Numbered from the stretch's first letter, positions 45,025 to 54,615 are shown. The stretch: DNA of 64,000 nt from Opitutaceae bacterium TAV5 (GCA_000242935.3 CP007053.1:6309001-6373000); one strand, 5' to 3'. Notes: generated by a model not told the origin, from the letters alone. Numbers and translations are program-made.

Positions 45025-45957
45025 ATGCATCCTCGCACCTCCATGAAGACACAAAAAATGAACCCGCGTCTCGCGATCGGCACCCTGATGATGAGCCTGA
45101 TCGCTTTCTTCCCGACCCTTGGCAGCGCTGCCGATCTTCCTGCTCCGGTGCTCGATTTTTCGGCTGCAAACTACACCGCCGCCAAAAACGTTGACGGCCT
45201 GTGGATCGATTCGAGTGCCTCCCACAACAACGCCACCCCTGTCTCCAGCGGTAGCATCAGCCCTGCCCTCAAATCCGATGCCACTCCGCTGGGACTGCCT
45301 GCCGTCAACTTCAACTACAATGCCTATCAGGACGCCGAGAGCCTTGGCTTCCCGAAATCCCTCAAGCTCACCACTCCCCTGACCGGCCCGGCCTTTACCA
45401 CCGCCCCGACCTTCACACTCACTTTTCTTGCGAACATTTCCGACTTCAGCGGCGGCCCTGCCGTGCTCTTCACAACTGATGTTCAGGGCGGTCTCACCTA
45501 TCGGATCAATGTCGATGGCACTCAAACCCTGACCCGCGCCTCCACGGCGGATATCGGTACCAGCAGCAACACCTCCGTCTATACACCGGGCACATGGAGT
45601 GTGTTCACTGTCACCTTCGACAGCACCAGCGGCGCGTGTGTGTTTTATATGGATGGCACGGTTGTTGGCACCAGCACGCCAAACATAGGTAACCGGACAT
45701 TCGCAACGCCGACAAACACCCAGATCGGCGGCGGTTTTGGTTCCACCAAATTTTTTGGCGAGATTGCTGCCCTCAAGGTTTACGACACCGCGCTGACTAC
45801 CGACCAGGTGCTGGCGGACTACAACAGCCTCCGGGCGGCCTGGCTCGTCGCCCCGGTCCCCGAACCCGCCACCTGCGCCCTGCTCCTCGGCGGCGTTACC
45901 GTACTCGCTGCGTTCGCAGGGCGCAATCGTCGCCGCAAACACGATCCTCGCCAATAA
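45025..45957 (+). CDS. LamG-like PEP-CTERM protein (head of unit 1)
   Basis: This is a 310-residue (or 299 from 45058) exported protein. The signal peptide is LAIGTLMMSLIAFFPTLGSA. The body is a single concanavalin A-like (LamG) domain: APVLDFSAANY, TFTLTFLANIS, YTPGTWSVFTVTFDS, ACVFYMDGTVVG and AALKVYDTALTTDQVLADYN. The C-terminus is a PEP-CTERM sorting signal: VPEPATCALLLGGVTVLAA, then an Arg/Lys-rich tail. Such signals are recognised by exosortase and hold the protein at the cell surface. It may bind glycans. It begins a + strand operon divergent from LacI and is followed by a strong hairpin, which could keep its transcript level higher than that of the genes behind. Confidence 0.85.
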   Translation: MHPRTSMKTQKMNPRLAIGTLMMSLIAFFPTLGSAADLPAPVLDFSAANYTAAKNVDGLWIDSSASHNNATPVSSGSISPALKSDATPLGLPAVNFNYNAYQDAESLGFPKSLKLTTPLTGPAFTTAPTFTLTFLANISDFSGGPAVLFTTDVQGGLTYRINVDGTQTLTRASTADIGTSSNTSVYTPGTWSVFTVTFDSTSGACVFYMDGTVVGTSTPNIGNRTFATPTNTQIGGGFGSTKFFGEIAALKVYDTALTTDQVLADYNSLRAAWLVAPVPEPATCALLLGGVTVLAAFAGRNRRRKHDPRQ

Positions 45958-46002
45958 CCACGGTTGCCCTGTCCCTGCGGTCTGTGTGCGTTGTTGCCTT
46001 GT

Positions 46003-46031
46003 CGGCCAGCGGGCCAGGTGCCCGCTGGCCG
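46003..46031 (+). terminator. strong hairpin between PEP-CTERM and pseudopilin genes
   Basis: A perfect 12-bp stem (CGGCCAGCGGGC with GCCCGCTGGCCG) encloses a 5-base loop, 45 bases after the PEP-CTERM stop. No T-run follows, so it may act as a partial terminator or as an mRNA-stabilising structure. Confidence 0.7.
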
Positions 46032-46058
46032 GAAACACCTGTCAGCTTCTCTTCCAAA

Positions 46059-46706
46059 ATGAAACCCTTCCCCAAGCCTGCCTCCACCACATCCGGCTTC
46101 ACCCTGATCGAACTCCTCACGGTCATCGCCATCATCGGCATTCTGGCGTCGTTGAGTTTTGTCGGTATCCGAAGCGCACGACAAGCTGCGGCCAACGCAC
46201 GCTGCCTCTCCCACCTCCGCCAGATCGGCGTCGCCTTCGCCACCTGGTCCACCGAAAACAAGGACCAGGCTATCGTCTCCTGGGAAACCGAAGGCAAGTT
46301 ATGGATGCAACTCGTCGCCCCCTACGTCGGAGGCATACCCGGCAACAAAATCTGGGTATGCACCGCTCAACGACACGATCCCGCTATTTCTACCGACCTC
46401 TGGCCGGGCCCTCCTTTTGCCGGCTTCACCACTCCTGTTGATTACGCACAAAATACCTGTGCCGCCAGTGCCCCCGGCGGCATCCCCAGGAATCCCAAAC
46501 CCGTTTATTCGGCGTCCACCCCGCTATCCAGAATCGTTTGTCTGACCGAAGGCCGTAACACGTTCTGGAACGAAGGTTCCTGGAGCACGCAGGTTGTTCC
46601 CTATTCCGGCGCCCACAATTCCGGCACCAATGTCCTCTTCCTCGATTACCATGTGAAGACCGTCAAGGAGATCACGTTCCAGAAAGTCTGGGACGCCACG
46701 CTCTGA
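46059..46706 (+). CDS. pseudopilin-like protein with N-terminal methylation motif (unit 1)
   Basis: This 215-residue protein starts with a prepilin leader ending in TSG, followed by FTLIELLTVIAIIGILASL with the conserved Glu at +5. NARCLSHLRQIGVAF follows, and near the end HNSGTNVLFLDYH, a variant of the H-X9-DG motif. This matches the DUF1559-related, pseudopilin-like proteins abundant in Verrucomicrobiota and Planctomycetota. The real function of these is unsettled; they are processed by prepilin peptidase. The ATG at 46059 was chosen. It sits between the PEP-CTERM protein and a CBM11-like protein, with only 17 bases before the next gene. Confidence 0.85.
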   Translation: MKPFPKPASTTSGFTLIELLTVIAIIGILASLSFVGIRSARQAAANARCLSHLRQIGVAFATWSTENKDQAIVSWETEGKLWMQLVAPYVGGIPGNKIWVCTAQRHDPAISTDLWPGPPFAGFTTPVDYAQNTCAASAPGGIPRNPKPVYSASTPLSRIVCLTEGRNTFWNEGSWSTQVVPYSGAHNSGTNVLFLDYHVKTVKEITFQKVWDATL

Positions 46707-46723
46707 CCTTTTCCTCCTCTGTC

Positions 46724-47347
46724 ATGCCCGCCAAACGCCACATTCACACCCGCACCGGAACAGTCATCCTCGCTATTGCCGCCCTTGTCGCGGCGGTATC
46801 CATTACTGCCGTCACCAACGCCGACACACTGTCACCATCGGCCGATGCGGGATCCGCCGCGCTTCTCCTCAGTGGATTCGAAGCGCCTCTCGAAAATGAC
46901 TGGGCGCTCAATCCCGCGGCCCCCGCGCTCTCACCCGAAACCCGCCCCGAATTTATCAAGGAAGGCAAAACCTCCGCGCGCTGGGAAAACCTCCCGATGC
47001 ATTCGTGGCTCAACCTCAAACCCGGAAACCCTCCCGCCGACTGGTCCGCTTACGAAGCCATTTCCATCTGGATCAATGCCGAAAAAGCCAACGGACAAGT
47101 CATCAACTTCACCGCCGGTTCATCCGGCACCAACGGCGAAGGCGACTACTTCATTGCGCAGGTCACCGTGGACTGGACCGGCTGGAAACAGGTCATCATC
47201 CCCCTTGAACGTTTTATCAGGAACCGGAGTCCCAAAGGCTGGAACGCCATCACCGGCTTCCAGATCGCCGCCAAAGGATGGGGCGGCGTGCAAGCTCTGC
47301 CCGATACCGTCCTCTGGCTCGACCACTTGCAACTCATCCGCCGCTAA
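46724..47347 (+). CDS. exported CBM11/CIA30-like carbohydrate-binding protein
   Basis: This 207-residue protein has an N-terminal hydrophobic leader (TGTVILAIAALVAAVSITAV) and one beta-sandwich domain. The sequence SGFEAPLENDWALN, KTSARWENLPMHSWLNL, YEAISIWINAEKANGQV and DWTGWKQVIIPLERF fits the CBM11 pattern found in exported CAZymes. No catalytic domain is present, so it may be a free glycan-binding partner of the large enzymes that follow. It begins 17 bases after the pseudopilin gene. Confidence 0.68.
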   Translation: MPAKRHIHTRTGTVILAIAALVAAVSITAVTNADTLSPSADAGSAALLLSGFEAPLENDWALNPAAPALSPETRPEFIKEGKTSARWENLPMHSWLNLKPGNPPADWSAYEAISIWINAEKANGQVINFTAGSSGTNGEGDYFIAQVTVDWTGWKQVIIPLERFIRNRSPKGWNAITGFQIAAKGWGGVQALPDTVLWLDHLQLIRR

Positions 47348-47393
47348 TCCTCCGCTCTCATCTGCCATCACGCATTCCGCACGCACCTCTGCC

Positions 47394-50375
47394 ATGCACG
47401 CTCCGACTCGCCTCCGGTTTTCCCGGCCAATCACCATCCTGTCCTCCCTGCTCTCCGTCGTGCTGGCGTCCGCATTACATGCCCAGCTCAACACGAAGGA
47501 GGATGGCGGTGCGGCCGTTTATGCTGCCACCGCCACCTCTGCTCCCCGTCCGGCCGGAAGCCTCGTCAGTCCCGCTATCGCCGCCCGTTTCCCGCTCGCG
47601 CAACAAGCCCGCATTCACGTTCTCGGCGGCGCTGTCCGCGGTTTCGGCATGCTCGCCCGTTACCCCGAAAACCGGCCTCCCTCCGAAATCGTCGTTGCGC
47701 GAAAGACCACTCCCGGCGGGCAAGAACCCTTCACCCCCGTGGCGCTCGTCCGGGTTTTCGATCCGGCCGGCAACCTCGTGGCGGTCGAAGAATTCACCGA
47801 CCAGGCCACTCCGCTCGAAATCCGCACGCTGAAAATCTCATCCTCCGGCGCCGCGACCACGGCCGGCGCCCAAAAACTCTCCGCCAACGGCATCTGGCGC
47901 GTCTCCTTTTCCGGAGGGCGCTCCGATGACATCGTCGAAATCCGCCTTCCCCGCACCGACATATGGGGTGTGCGCGGAGAAATGTCGCTTGGCCTGACTG
48001 ATGCCGGCACCTCCCTCCCTCCCCCTTTTCCCGTCGCCGCGGACGGCATGATGCACGCCTGGCTCTGGGCTCCTCCTCCGGCCAGCGAACTCCTCATCGG
48101 TATTGAAACCGGCAGTACAGACGGCATCGAGCTTCGGGATTCGTCCGGTTCTGCCTCGCTCGCCACTCCCGAAAACGATCCAGCCGGCCGCGCCGGCCGC
48201 CTGCTCCTCTCCGCCCGGTCCGGGAAACCGCTTCCGCTCTCTGTCGCCGGTCAGACCGTTCGCCTGTCGCTGCCCCGCGGATGGGCTGGCACCCTTGTCG
48301 TCGACGGAGCCCCCGGCCTCCTCTGCCCCACCCCCGAAGCCGCCGCTCTTCTCAAAGGCGGCATGGTCGAAAGCCACGGTCTCTGGGTCGCCGGCCCCCT
48401 CCAGGCCCGAGCCCGCGAATGGATGATCGCCACCCTCCCCACACTCCAGCGCGAACCTGCATTTGTTTTCCCCCAAAAAATCCCCGACGGGCTGGACAAC
48501 CTCCTCGTCCATGCCCTCGGCTTCGGAAAATACTCTCCACTCAACAACCTCGACTGGATGGTCCGCCGCCAGAACGAAAACGCCGATCCCCTCCGCGCCG
48601 AATTTTGCAGCGAGCGTCCTCCCCTCACCGGCGACGCCGCCGTGCCTCTCCGCCTTTATCCTCCCCCCGTCCCCCCCTCCTTCTTCATGGCCGGCAGCCT
48701 CGCCGCCGCCGTTGCCTTCCACTCCCCTCTCAATCCCGCACAGGATAATCCCGAACTCGTCCGCCGCGCTGCTCTCGTCGCCTTCGCCAACATCGCCGCC
48801 ATGCAGGGGGACGACCTCCTCCGTGAAAACCCGCTGGTCAAATCCCGCTACCCTCTCACGCATGCTTTCTTCAGTTACGACGGCGCCGGCTCTCTCCCTT
48901 ACGAACTGCTGAAAGACAAGCTCCCCCCCGAAGTCCGCGCCATCTGGCGCGAAGGCGTCATGGCCCTCGGAGACAAGCTCGCCGACCACCAGGCCTATCA
49001 ATCCAACCAGTGGGCGCACGTCCTCCGCGGCCATCTCAACACCTGGCTTGCCACCGGCGAAAAACGCTTCCTCGGCTACTTTGAACGCCAGATGCGGGCC
49101 TACCTCGACAACACCTTCGGCCCCGGCTCCAAATTCGGCCAGCACGCCGCGGGCTACTACCTCGAAGAATTCGGACCCGACGGAAACTACGACAAACTCA
49201 ATTCCTTCTGCATCGACACCCTCTACTTCGACTACCGGGAAATCCCCGGAGCGGATCCCGTGCTTGTAAAAAAACTGCACGACGCCATCGAAAAAAATCT
49301 CCGTTTCAACAGCTTCTTCTGGCTTCCCCAGCCCGATGGCTCCATCGCCGGGCCCACCGCGATCAATTGCCGCACCACCGCCTATCTCGGTGGCGGAGGT
49401 TATCCCGGCTGTTTCCTCCCCAAGGCCGAGTATCCGCTCGCCGCCGCCCGCTTTGCCCTCACTCCCGAACCTGCCCGCGGCATCGGCGACGCCGGCACGT
49501 TTTCCTACTACGCCAATACTGAAAAATGGGCGCGCGAATGCATCGAGGTCGGCCTCGCCAAAGGCGCCTCCGCCTATGACGGTCCCAACGGCAACTGGCT
49601 CCCCTACCTCGTCAAGGCCTGGTCGCTCCCCCAAAAAGCCTCGCCCGCCGCGCTTCCCTGTCGCAGCGCTGACGCCTCCTGGCAGCTTCCCGGTCTCCTC
49701 GCCTGGAACCGCCACGGCGTCTATGGCCTCGTCTTCGCCGACGTCACCGGCACCGCCCCCTCGCAACGCCTCACCGGCATCACCGGCGGCGCCCCGACCG
49801 CCCTCTGGAGTCCGGCATTCGGCACCTTCCTCTCCTCCATGCATTCCGGCTACCCCCACGAATCCGCAAGACTTTCAAAACCCGAAGAACTCACCTTTGC
49901 CTGCATTTTCGGACAAACCGCCGACAACCGCTTTTTCTTCTCTGGCAAGGAACGCGCCACGATTGCACAATCCTCCTCCTCTCCCGACCGTTTTGACATC
50001 ACCTCCAAACCCGCCACCCCCTTTTCCACGCTCACCTGGAGCTACGACACCGCCACGCCCGAAACAACCATCGCCGTCCGCCTCGATTCTCTCGAACCCG
50101 TTCGCGAAGCCTTTGTGAGCCTTCCTCTCTTCATACAGAACCGGCAATTTTTCAAAACGCGTATCGAAAATGGCACGACACTGGTCATTGAAAACGCGAA
50201 AGCCCGCCTCTTCCTCACGTGGACCCTCCAGCCCCAAAAAGCGGCCGGCAGTCCCCTCCCCCCGCCCGCCGGTCAACTCCTGCCATCGACCCGCAACGAC
50301 ATCGAACGCCTCGTTATCCCCCTCCCTGCCGACGGCTCTGCTCTCACCTTCAGTCTCCGCAGCGAAACGCTCTGA
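47394..50375 (+). CDS. very large exported alpha/alpha-toroid protein, probable polysaccharide-degrading enzyme
   Basis: It encodes 993 residues. The leader is ITILSSLLSVVLASALHAQ. A beta-rich part precedes helical repeats at ~430-750 (LVRRAALVAFANIAAM, EGVMALGDKLADHQAYQS, AHVLRGHLNTWLATGEKRFL, CIDTLYFDYREIPGAD). Then comes a beta-sandwich (LLAWNRHGVYGLVFADVTG to the C-terminus). This toroid-plus-sandwich shape is seen in polysaccharide lyases (heparinase II/III- or alginate-lyase-like) and some hydrolases. I could not match it to one family, and catalytic residues are not assigned. The open frame runs further upstream to 46776 in a different frame from the CBM gene; homology and the signal peptide set the start at 47394. 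It follows the CBM11-like gene by 46 bases. Confidence 0.6.
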   Translation: MHAPTRLRFSRPITILSSLLSVVLASALHAQLNTKEDGGAAVYAATATSAPRPAGSLVSPAIAARFPLAQQARIHVLGGAVRGFGMLARYPENRPPSEIVVARKTTPGGQEPFTPVALVRVFDPAGNLVAVEEFTDQATPLEIRTLKISSSGAATTAGAQKLSANGIWRVSFSGGRSDDIVEIRLPRTDIWGVRGEMSLGLTDAGTSLPPPFPVAADGMMHAWLWAPPPASELLIGIETGSTDGIELRDSSGSASLATPENDPAGRAGRLLLSARSGKPLPLSVAGQTVRLSLPRGWAGTLVVDGAPGLLCPTPEAAALLKGGMVESHGLWVAGPLQARAREWMIATLPTLQREPAFVFPQKIPDGLDNLLVHALGFGKYSPLNNLDWMVRRQNENADPLRAEFCSERPPLTGDAAVPLRLYPPPVPPSFFMAGSLAAAVAFHSPLNPAQDNPELVRRAALVAFANIAAMQGDDLLRENPLVKSRYPLTHAFFSYDGAGSLPYELLKDKLPPEVRAIWREGVMALGDKLADHQAYQSNQWAHVLRGHLNTWLATGEKRFLGYFERQMRAYLDNTFGPGSKFGQHAAGYYLEEFGPDGNYDKLNSFCIDTLYFDYREIPGADPVLVKKLHDAIEKNLRFNSFFWLPQPDGSIAGPTAINCRTTAYLGGGGYPGCFLPKAEYPLAAARFALTPEPARGIGDAGTFSYYANTEKWARECIEVGLAKGASAYDGPNGNWLPYLVKAWSLPQKASPAALPCRSADASWQLPGLLAWNRHGVYGLVFADVTGTAPSQRLTGITGGAPTALWSPAFGTFLSSMHSGYPHESARLSKPEELTFACIFGQTADNRFFFSGKERATIAQSSSSPDRFDITSKPATPFSTLTWSYDTATPETTIAVRLDSLEPVREAFVSLPLFIQNRQFFKTRIENGTTLVIENAKARLFLTWTLQPQKAAGSPLPPPAGQLLPSTRNDIERLVIPLPADGSALTFSLRSETL

Positions 50376-50453
50376 AACACGCATCCCCTCTCCGGCACAC
50401 CACTCTCCGTCCTCGCCCTTGCACCTCCGCACCATCAATCCGGACACCCGATC

Positions 50454-51470
50454 ATGAATTCCCGAACATCATCCGACAACCGTGCCGCCTGGCTCCGCGA
50501 GGCCAGCCCCGGACTCATGTTTCACTACATAGACAATCCCGCCAGCAGTACGGTCGCCTCCGCCACCACGCCTGCCGAATGGAACCAGCGGGTGGACAGC
50601 TTCAACGTGCCCCGCTTCGCCCGCCTCGTCCGTGAAACCGGCGCCGGCTACATCATCTTCACGCTCGGTCAGAACAGCGGACATTATTGCTCCCCCAATG
50701 CCGTTTACGACGAGCTCACCCGCCAGCAACCCTCGCGCCTCTCCCATCGCGACCTTGTCGCGGAGATCGCCGATGCCCTCGCCCCCGACGTCAAGCTCAT
50801 CGCCTACCTCCCCTCCCACGCTCCGTCCAACCACCCCGAAGCGGTCAACGCCCTGCGCTACCTCCCCCCCTGGGATGCCAGCCTCTGCAGCCTCACCCGC
50901 TTTTGGCCCGAATCGAGCAATGCCGACGACCGCCTGACCGTCTTCCAGCGCAACTGGGAAGCCGTCATCGCCCATTGGGGCGAACGCTGGGGAGAAGCTG
51001 TCGCCGGCTGGTGGATCGACGGCTGCTACTTTGCCGACCGTATCTACAAATCCGCTACTCCGGAAGAAATCGCCGGCGGAGCTCCCTGCGAAGCCACCCT
51101 TGCTGCGGCTCTCCGCACGGGAAACCCCGACCGCATCCTTGCCTTCTGCGCCGGCACGGCCCGCGCTTTCGAACGCGTCATCGCCGGACAGGATTACACC
51201 GCAGGCGAATTTTCCAACCGCCTCCCCGTCTCCAACAAGTGGCATCCTCTCACCGCCACCACCGATGGCATGCAAACCCATCTCCTCGGTTATCTCGGCG
51301 ACTGGTGGGGCGAAGGCCAGCCGCGTTTCACCGACGATTTTGTCCGCGCCTACACCCGCCACGTAGGCGACGCCGGCGCCGCCCTCACCTGGGACATTCC
51401 CGTCACCCGCGATGGCGACATCCCCTCCGCCTTTCTCCGCCAGATCGAAACCATCACCAGTCACGTGTAG
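50454..51470 (+). CDS. GH29-like alpha-L-fucosidase-type protein
   Basis: The 338 residues resemble the catalytic barrel of GH29 fucosidases. Visible are the start WLREASPGLMFHYIDNPAS, the beta strand GAGYIIFTLGQNSGHYCSP, VKLIAYLPSHAP and the probable nucleophile D189 in GWWIDGCYFAD. No signal peptide is visible, unlike its neighbours. It is shorter than typical GH29 enzymes, which carry an added C-terminal sandwich. It is the last gene of unit 1, 78 bases after the large toroid protein, and converges on the second LacI gene. Fucosidase activity is an inference. Confidence 0.65.
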   Translation: MNSRTSSDNRAAWLREASPGLMFHYIDNPASSTVASATTPAEWNQRVDSFNVPRFARLVRETGAGYIIFTLGQNSGHYCSPNAVYDELTRQQPSRLSHRDLVAEIADALAPDVKLIAYLPSHAPSNHPEAVNALRYLPPWDASLCSLTRFWPESSNADDRLTVFQRNWEAVIAHWGERWGEAVAGWWIDGCYFADRIYKSATPEEIAGGAPCEATLAAALRTGNPDRILAFCAGTARAFERVIAGQDYTAGEFSNRLPVSNKWHPLTATTDGMQTHLLGYLGDWWGEGQPRFTDDFVRAYTRHVGDAGAALTWDIPVTRDGDIPSAFLRQIETITSHV

Positions 51471-51600
51471 AGAATCGACCGGTTTTCATCACCTTTCCGC
51501 CTCGACACGACGTGGCATGACGCACACCGCCATGGTTCATGGTCCCAATGGCATTGCTGTCATTCGTGAGGACTGAAGGGACCAAAAGCCTCCATCAGCC

Positions 51601-52737
51601 TCACTTCCCTTCCCCCACCACGCCAGGCGCGGCGGTGGTGTCGCGGAGGATCAGCCGTGGCTGCAACCGCCGCGTTTGCGGCTCGCTCAGGGCGTCACGC
51701 AGACGCCACCCGAGCAGGTCCAGCGCCTGCCCGGCCATCGCCTCCGCATCCATCTCCACCGTGCTCAGACACGGCAGCATCGACTCCGCATCGTGATCGC
51801 TCCCGACCGCCAGCACACTCAGGTCGCGCGGCACATCCAGTCCGCTTCGCGCGGCTTCATACACCACGGTGCATCCCACATCGATGTCGAGCGTGACGAT
51901 TGCCGTCGGCCTCTCTTCCGGCCTGGCCACCAGCAAACCGCGCAACCACGGCAAACTCTCCCGCTGTTTCCCCGCCCGATCCTCCTCCGAAAAAACGCAC
52001 ACCCACTCCTTGCGGCACCTGATGCCAAATGCCGACACCGCCCGCATGAACCCCTCGTGTCCAAGCCGGTGCAGTGTGTAAACCTGCGGCCCGGCGACCA
52101 GCGCAATCCTCCGGTGCCCGAGCGCCGAGAGATGTTGCACCCCGTTAAAAACCCCGTCGTCCGTGGCCGACAGCACGCAGTAATCCGCCGGCTCCTCGAA
52201 GCTCACCCACGGATACAGATCCTGGCCCTCCAGCCATTCGCGCAATCCGCCATCCACGTATCCACAAAGGATAACACCGTCCACCAGTCCGCCCGCCAGT
52301 TGCCTCGGCGGATTGGCCGCCCCCGGCACCGGATTCGCATAAAACTCGATATGATACCCCAGCTTCCTCTGCTCGCACTGCTTGATCAGATGCCCCAGCG
52401 CGATGCTCGCGTAGCCCCCGCGGAGCACTTTTGAAGGTTCCTCGCCCGGGAGCAGCAACCCGATCTGTCCGGTCGATTTACCCCGCAACAACTGCGCCGC
52501 CGCGCGCGGCCGGTAGCCGTACTCCGTGGCAAGCTGACGGATACGCTCGCGCTGCGTCTCGCTGACGCGCCCCGTGCCGTGCAAGGCCGAGGACACCGTG
52601 GAAAGCGTCACCCCGGCGATTCTGGCTATATCCTTCATCGTCAGACGCCCCGCGACGACCGGCGCAACGGAAACCGGTGTGACCGACGCAACCGACTCCC
52701 CGGACGAACGCTTTTTGGCAACGGACTTTTTCTGCAT
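51601..52737 (-). CDS. LacI family regulator of unit 2
   Basis: The 378-residue regulator has an HTH MKDIARIAGVTLSTVSSAL with hinge region AAAQLLRGKSTGQIGLLLPG. The sensor domain follows: RGGYASIALGHLIKQCEQRK, GHRRIALVAGPQVY, ATIVTLDIDVGCTV-like strand and LSVLAVGSDHDAESML. It begins either at 52737, with a 33-residue Lys/Ser/Val leader, or at the ATG at 52638 directly before the HTH. It diverges from the second PEP-CTERM gene. The sequence differs from the unit 1 regulator (345 residues), so each unit probably senses a different sugar. Confidence 0.9.
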   Translation of the reverse strand: MQKKSVAKKRSSGESVASVTPVSVAPVVAGRLTMKDIARIAGVTLSTVSSALHGTGRVSETQRERIRQLATEYGYRPRAAAQLLRGKSTGQIGLLLPGEEPSKVLRGGYASIALGHLIKQCEQRKLGYHIEFYANPVPGAANPPRQLAGGLVDGVILCGYVDGGLREWLEGQDLYPWVSFEEPADYCVLSATDDGVFNGVQHLSALGHRRIALVAGPQVYTLHRLGHEGFMRAVSAFGIRCRKEWVCVFSEEDRAGKQRESLPWLRGLLVARPEERPTAIVTLDIDVGCTVVYEAARSGLDVPRDLSVLAVGSDHDAESMLPCLSTVEMDAEAMAGQALDLLGWRLRDALSEPQTRRLQPRLILRDTTAAPGVVGEGK

Positions 52738-52855
52738 GAGAAGCCTTTTGGCAGAAGAGTTCCCCGCGTGAAAGAGTTTTTGCCGAACAGAAAAAACATT
52801 GCTTGACTATTTTGCGTGATCGATTTTTCAAAACCAGATCAACCCTGCCCAACCA

Positions 52856-53812
52856 ATGATCACTACCCGTCTGAAAAACACCTCCTGCCTGCCTCTCGCC
52901 GGTTTCGCCGGCTTTCTTGTCGCCAGTCTGACAGCTCCCCTTCACGCGGACATCGTCAACGCCGTTGCATCGGGCGAAGGTTTCACAACCGGAACCATCT
53001 GGGGAGAGGAGAATCCTCCCTCGTCCGCCAACGACTACTTCGCGGGGAGCTATCGCGTCGAGACGCCATCCGGCACGACTGACTATACCTTTGGGGGAAA
53101 GAGTCTCACCCTGAACGGAAGCGGCGTCCTGGCCTTCAGAGGCTCCGGAGTCGTTACGATTGAGGATTTCCGTTTTGGTGGCACGTCAGGCCAGATACAG
53201 AACTGGTCAAACAACCTCGCCCGGCTTGCCGGCAAAATCACGGTGACCAGCTACGGCATCATCAATCCCACCAACAATCGCACTATTGAAATTTCCTCCC
53301 TGATTCAGGGAACGGGTTATCTCAACATCCGCAATGGCACCGTGCAACTGACCTCCGCTAACACTTACTCCGGAGGTACCGACATTGTTTTCAACAGCAA
53401 CGGCAACGGACGCCTCGAGGCTCTGGCGGATGGTGCTCTCGGAACCGGCAAGGTACGCCTGCTGGATTCCGGCGTGTCGCTCAAACTCTCCGGCGGCATC
53501 ACCCACGACTACATCAATGACAACGCCGATCTCCAGCTCCATGCCGACCTGGCTGCCGGTGCCGTCGAGCTGTCCTTCGTCGGAACCGACATCATCGGAC
53601 GTCTCTCGCTGGATGGCGGCGCCTCCTGGATCACCAGCGGCACCTACGGTTCGCTGACTTCGGATGCGCAGCACAAGCTGGCGGTGTTTTCCGGAGACGG
53701 AATCCTGCAGGTGGGCGCGGCCATTCCCGAGGCATCGGCATCCGTCCTGATCGTCGCCCTGGGCACGGTCTGCGCGACCCTTGGCTTCCGCCGCCGTCGC
53801 TGCCCGGGCTGA
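52856..53812 (+). CDS. autotransporter-type beta-strand repeat PEP-CTERM-like protein (head of unit 2)
   Basis: This exported protein has 318 residues. The signal peptide reads LPLAGFAGFLVASLTAPLHA. The body carries the autotransporter-associated beta-strand pattern: YFAGSYRVETPSG, GKSLTLNGSGVLAFRG, GTGYLNIRNGTVQLTSANTY, SGGTDIVFNSNGNGRLEAL and GALGTGKVRLLDSGVSLKL. Its C-terminus is IPEASASVLIVALGTVCATL and then RRRR: Pro-Glu plus a hydrophobic helix and basic end, but the usual VPEPS/T is changed to IPEAS. It is therefore a variant sorting signal. It sits in the same place as the LamG PEP-CTERM gene of unit 1. Confidence 0.8.
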   Translation: MITTRLKNTSCLPLAGFAGFLVASLTAPLHADIVNAVASGEGFTTGTIWGEENPPSSANDYFAGSYRVETPSGTTDYTFGGKSLTLNGSGVLAFRGSGVVTIEDFRFGGTSGQIQNWSNNLARLAGKITVTSYGIINPTNNRTIEISSLIQGTGYLNIRNGTVQLTSANTYSGGTDIVFNSNGNGRLEALADGALGTGKVRLLDSGVSLKLSGGITHDYINDNADLQLHADLAAGAVELSFVGTDIIGRLSLDGGASWITSGTYGSLTSDAQHKLAVFSGDGILQVGAAIPEASASVLIVALGTVCATLGFRRRRCPG

Positions 53813-53880
53813 TGCGGTTTCGAAATCGCTCCACCGCAATTCCACCTCACAATCGCCCCTGTTGCTCCAGTCATCCCGCC

Positions 53881-54615
53881 ATGCACACCCCGACACACCT
53901 CCGCCCATCGTTTCCGCCGCGCCCGTTCGCGGATGCCTCCCGTTCCGCCCGGACTCCGCATGCCTTCACACTCGTTGAGCTGCTGACAGTCATTGCCATC
54001 ATCGGCATCCTCGCCGCGATAACGATCCCCGTGATCGGCAAAGTCCGCGGCGCCGCCGACAACGCCCGCTGTCTCTCCAACCTCCGGCAAACCGGCATAG
54101 CCCTCGCCATGTTTGTGAGCGACAACAAAGATCGGCTCCCCGCGCAAACCATGCTCGCTTACGGTCCTAGATACAGCGACTGGAACTGGAAAAACGACGC
54201 ATGGCCGCAGGACCTGGGATCCCTCCTCCACACTTACCTGTCCCTTCCCGTCCCCACCGGCACCGCCCGATATGCTGATGTGCTCACCTGCCCTGCCTGG
54301 AAAAAGCGGGTGGACCCGAGTTCCAAGACATCCCTCATCGTCAACCAGAGTGCCGACGGCAAAAGCCTTGCCCCCTTTGGCAAAAGTGGCACCCCCGGTG
54401 TCGCGCCGGTAACCCACGCCCAACTCTCATCCCTCGTTTCCCTCAGCAAAACGTGGGCATTCGCCGAGACCGACCAGAAATCCACCCGTAACGGGGGCAA
54501 CCCCGGTTGGGTCGCCGAACTCCCTCCCGAACCCGTGCACGGCAACTGGCGCAACGCCATCTTCTTCGACTGGCACGCCGGCAAGCTCGACCTCGACTAC
54601 AACCCCATAAAATGA
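53881..54615 (+). CDS. pseudopilin-like protein (unit 2)
   Basis: This 244-residue protein has an N-terminal leader with basic residues, then FTLVELLTVIAIIGILAAI (Glu at +5), VIGKVRGAADNARCLSNLRQ and a C-terminal NAIFFDWHAGKLDLDY close to the H-X9-DG motif. The residue before the predicted cleavage point is Ala (PHA/FTL) rather than Gly. It follows the variant PEP-CTERM gene by 68 bases and overlaps the GH2 gene's ATG by four bases (ATGA), so it is translated together with the hydrolase. The first ATG upstream (53812) overlaps the PEP-CTERM stop, but 53881 gives the better start. Confidence 0.85.
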   Translation: MHTPTHLRPSFPPRPFADASRSARTPHAFTLVELLTVIAIIGILAAITIPVIGKVRGAADNARCLSNLRQTGIALAMFVSDNKDRLPAQTMLAYGPRYSDWNWKNDAWPQDLGSLLHTYLSLPVPTGTARYADVLTCPAWKKRVDPSSKTSLIVNQSADGKSLAPFGKSGTPGVAPVTHAQLSSLVSLSKTWAFAETDQKSTRNGGNPGWVAELPPEPVHGNWRNAIFFDWHAGKLDLDYNPIK

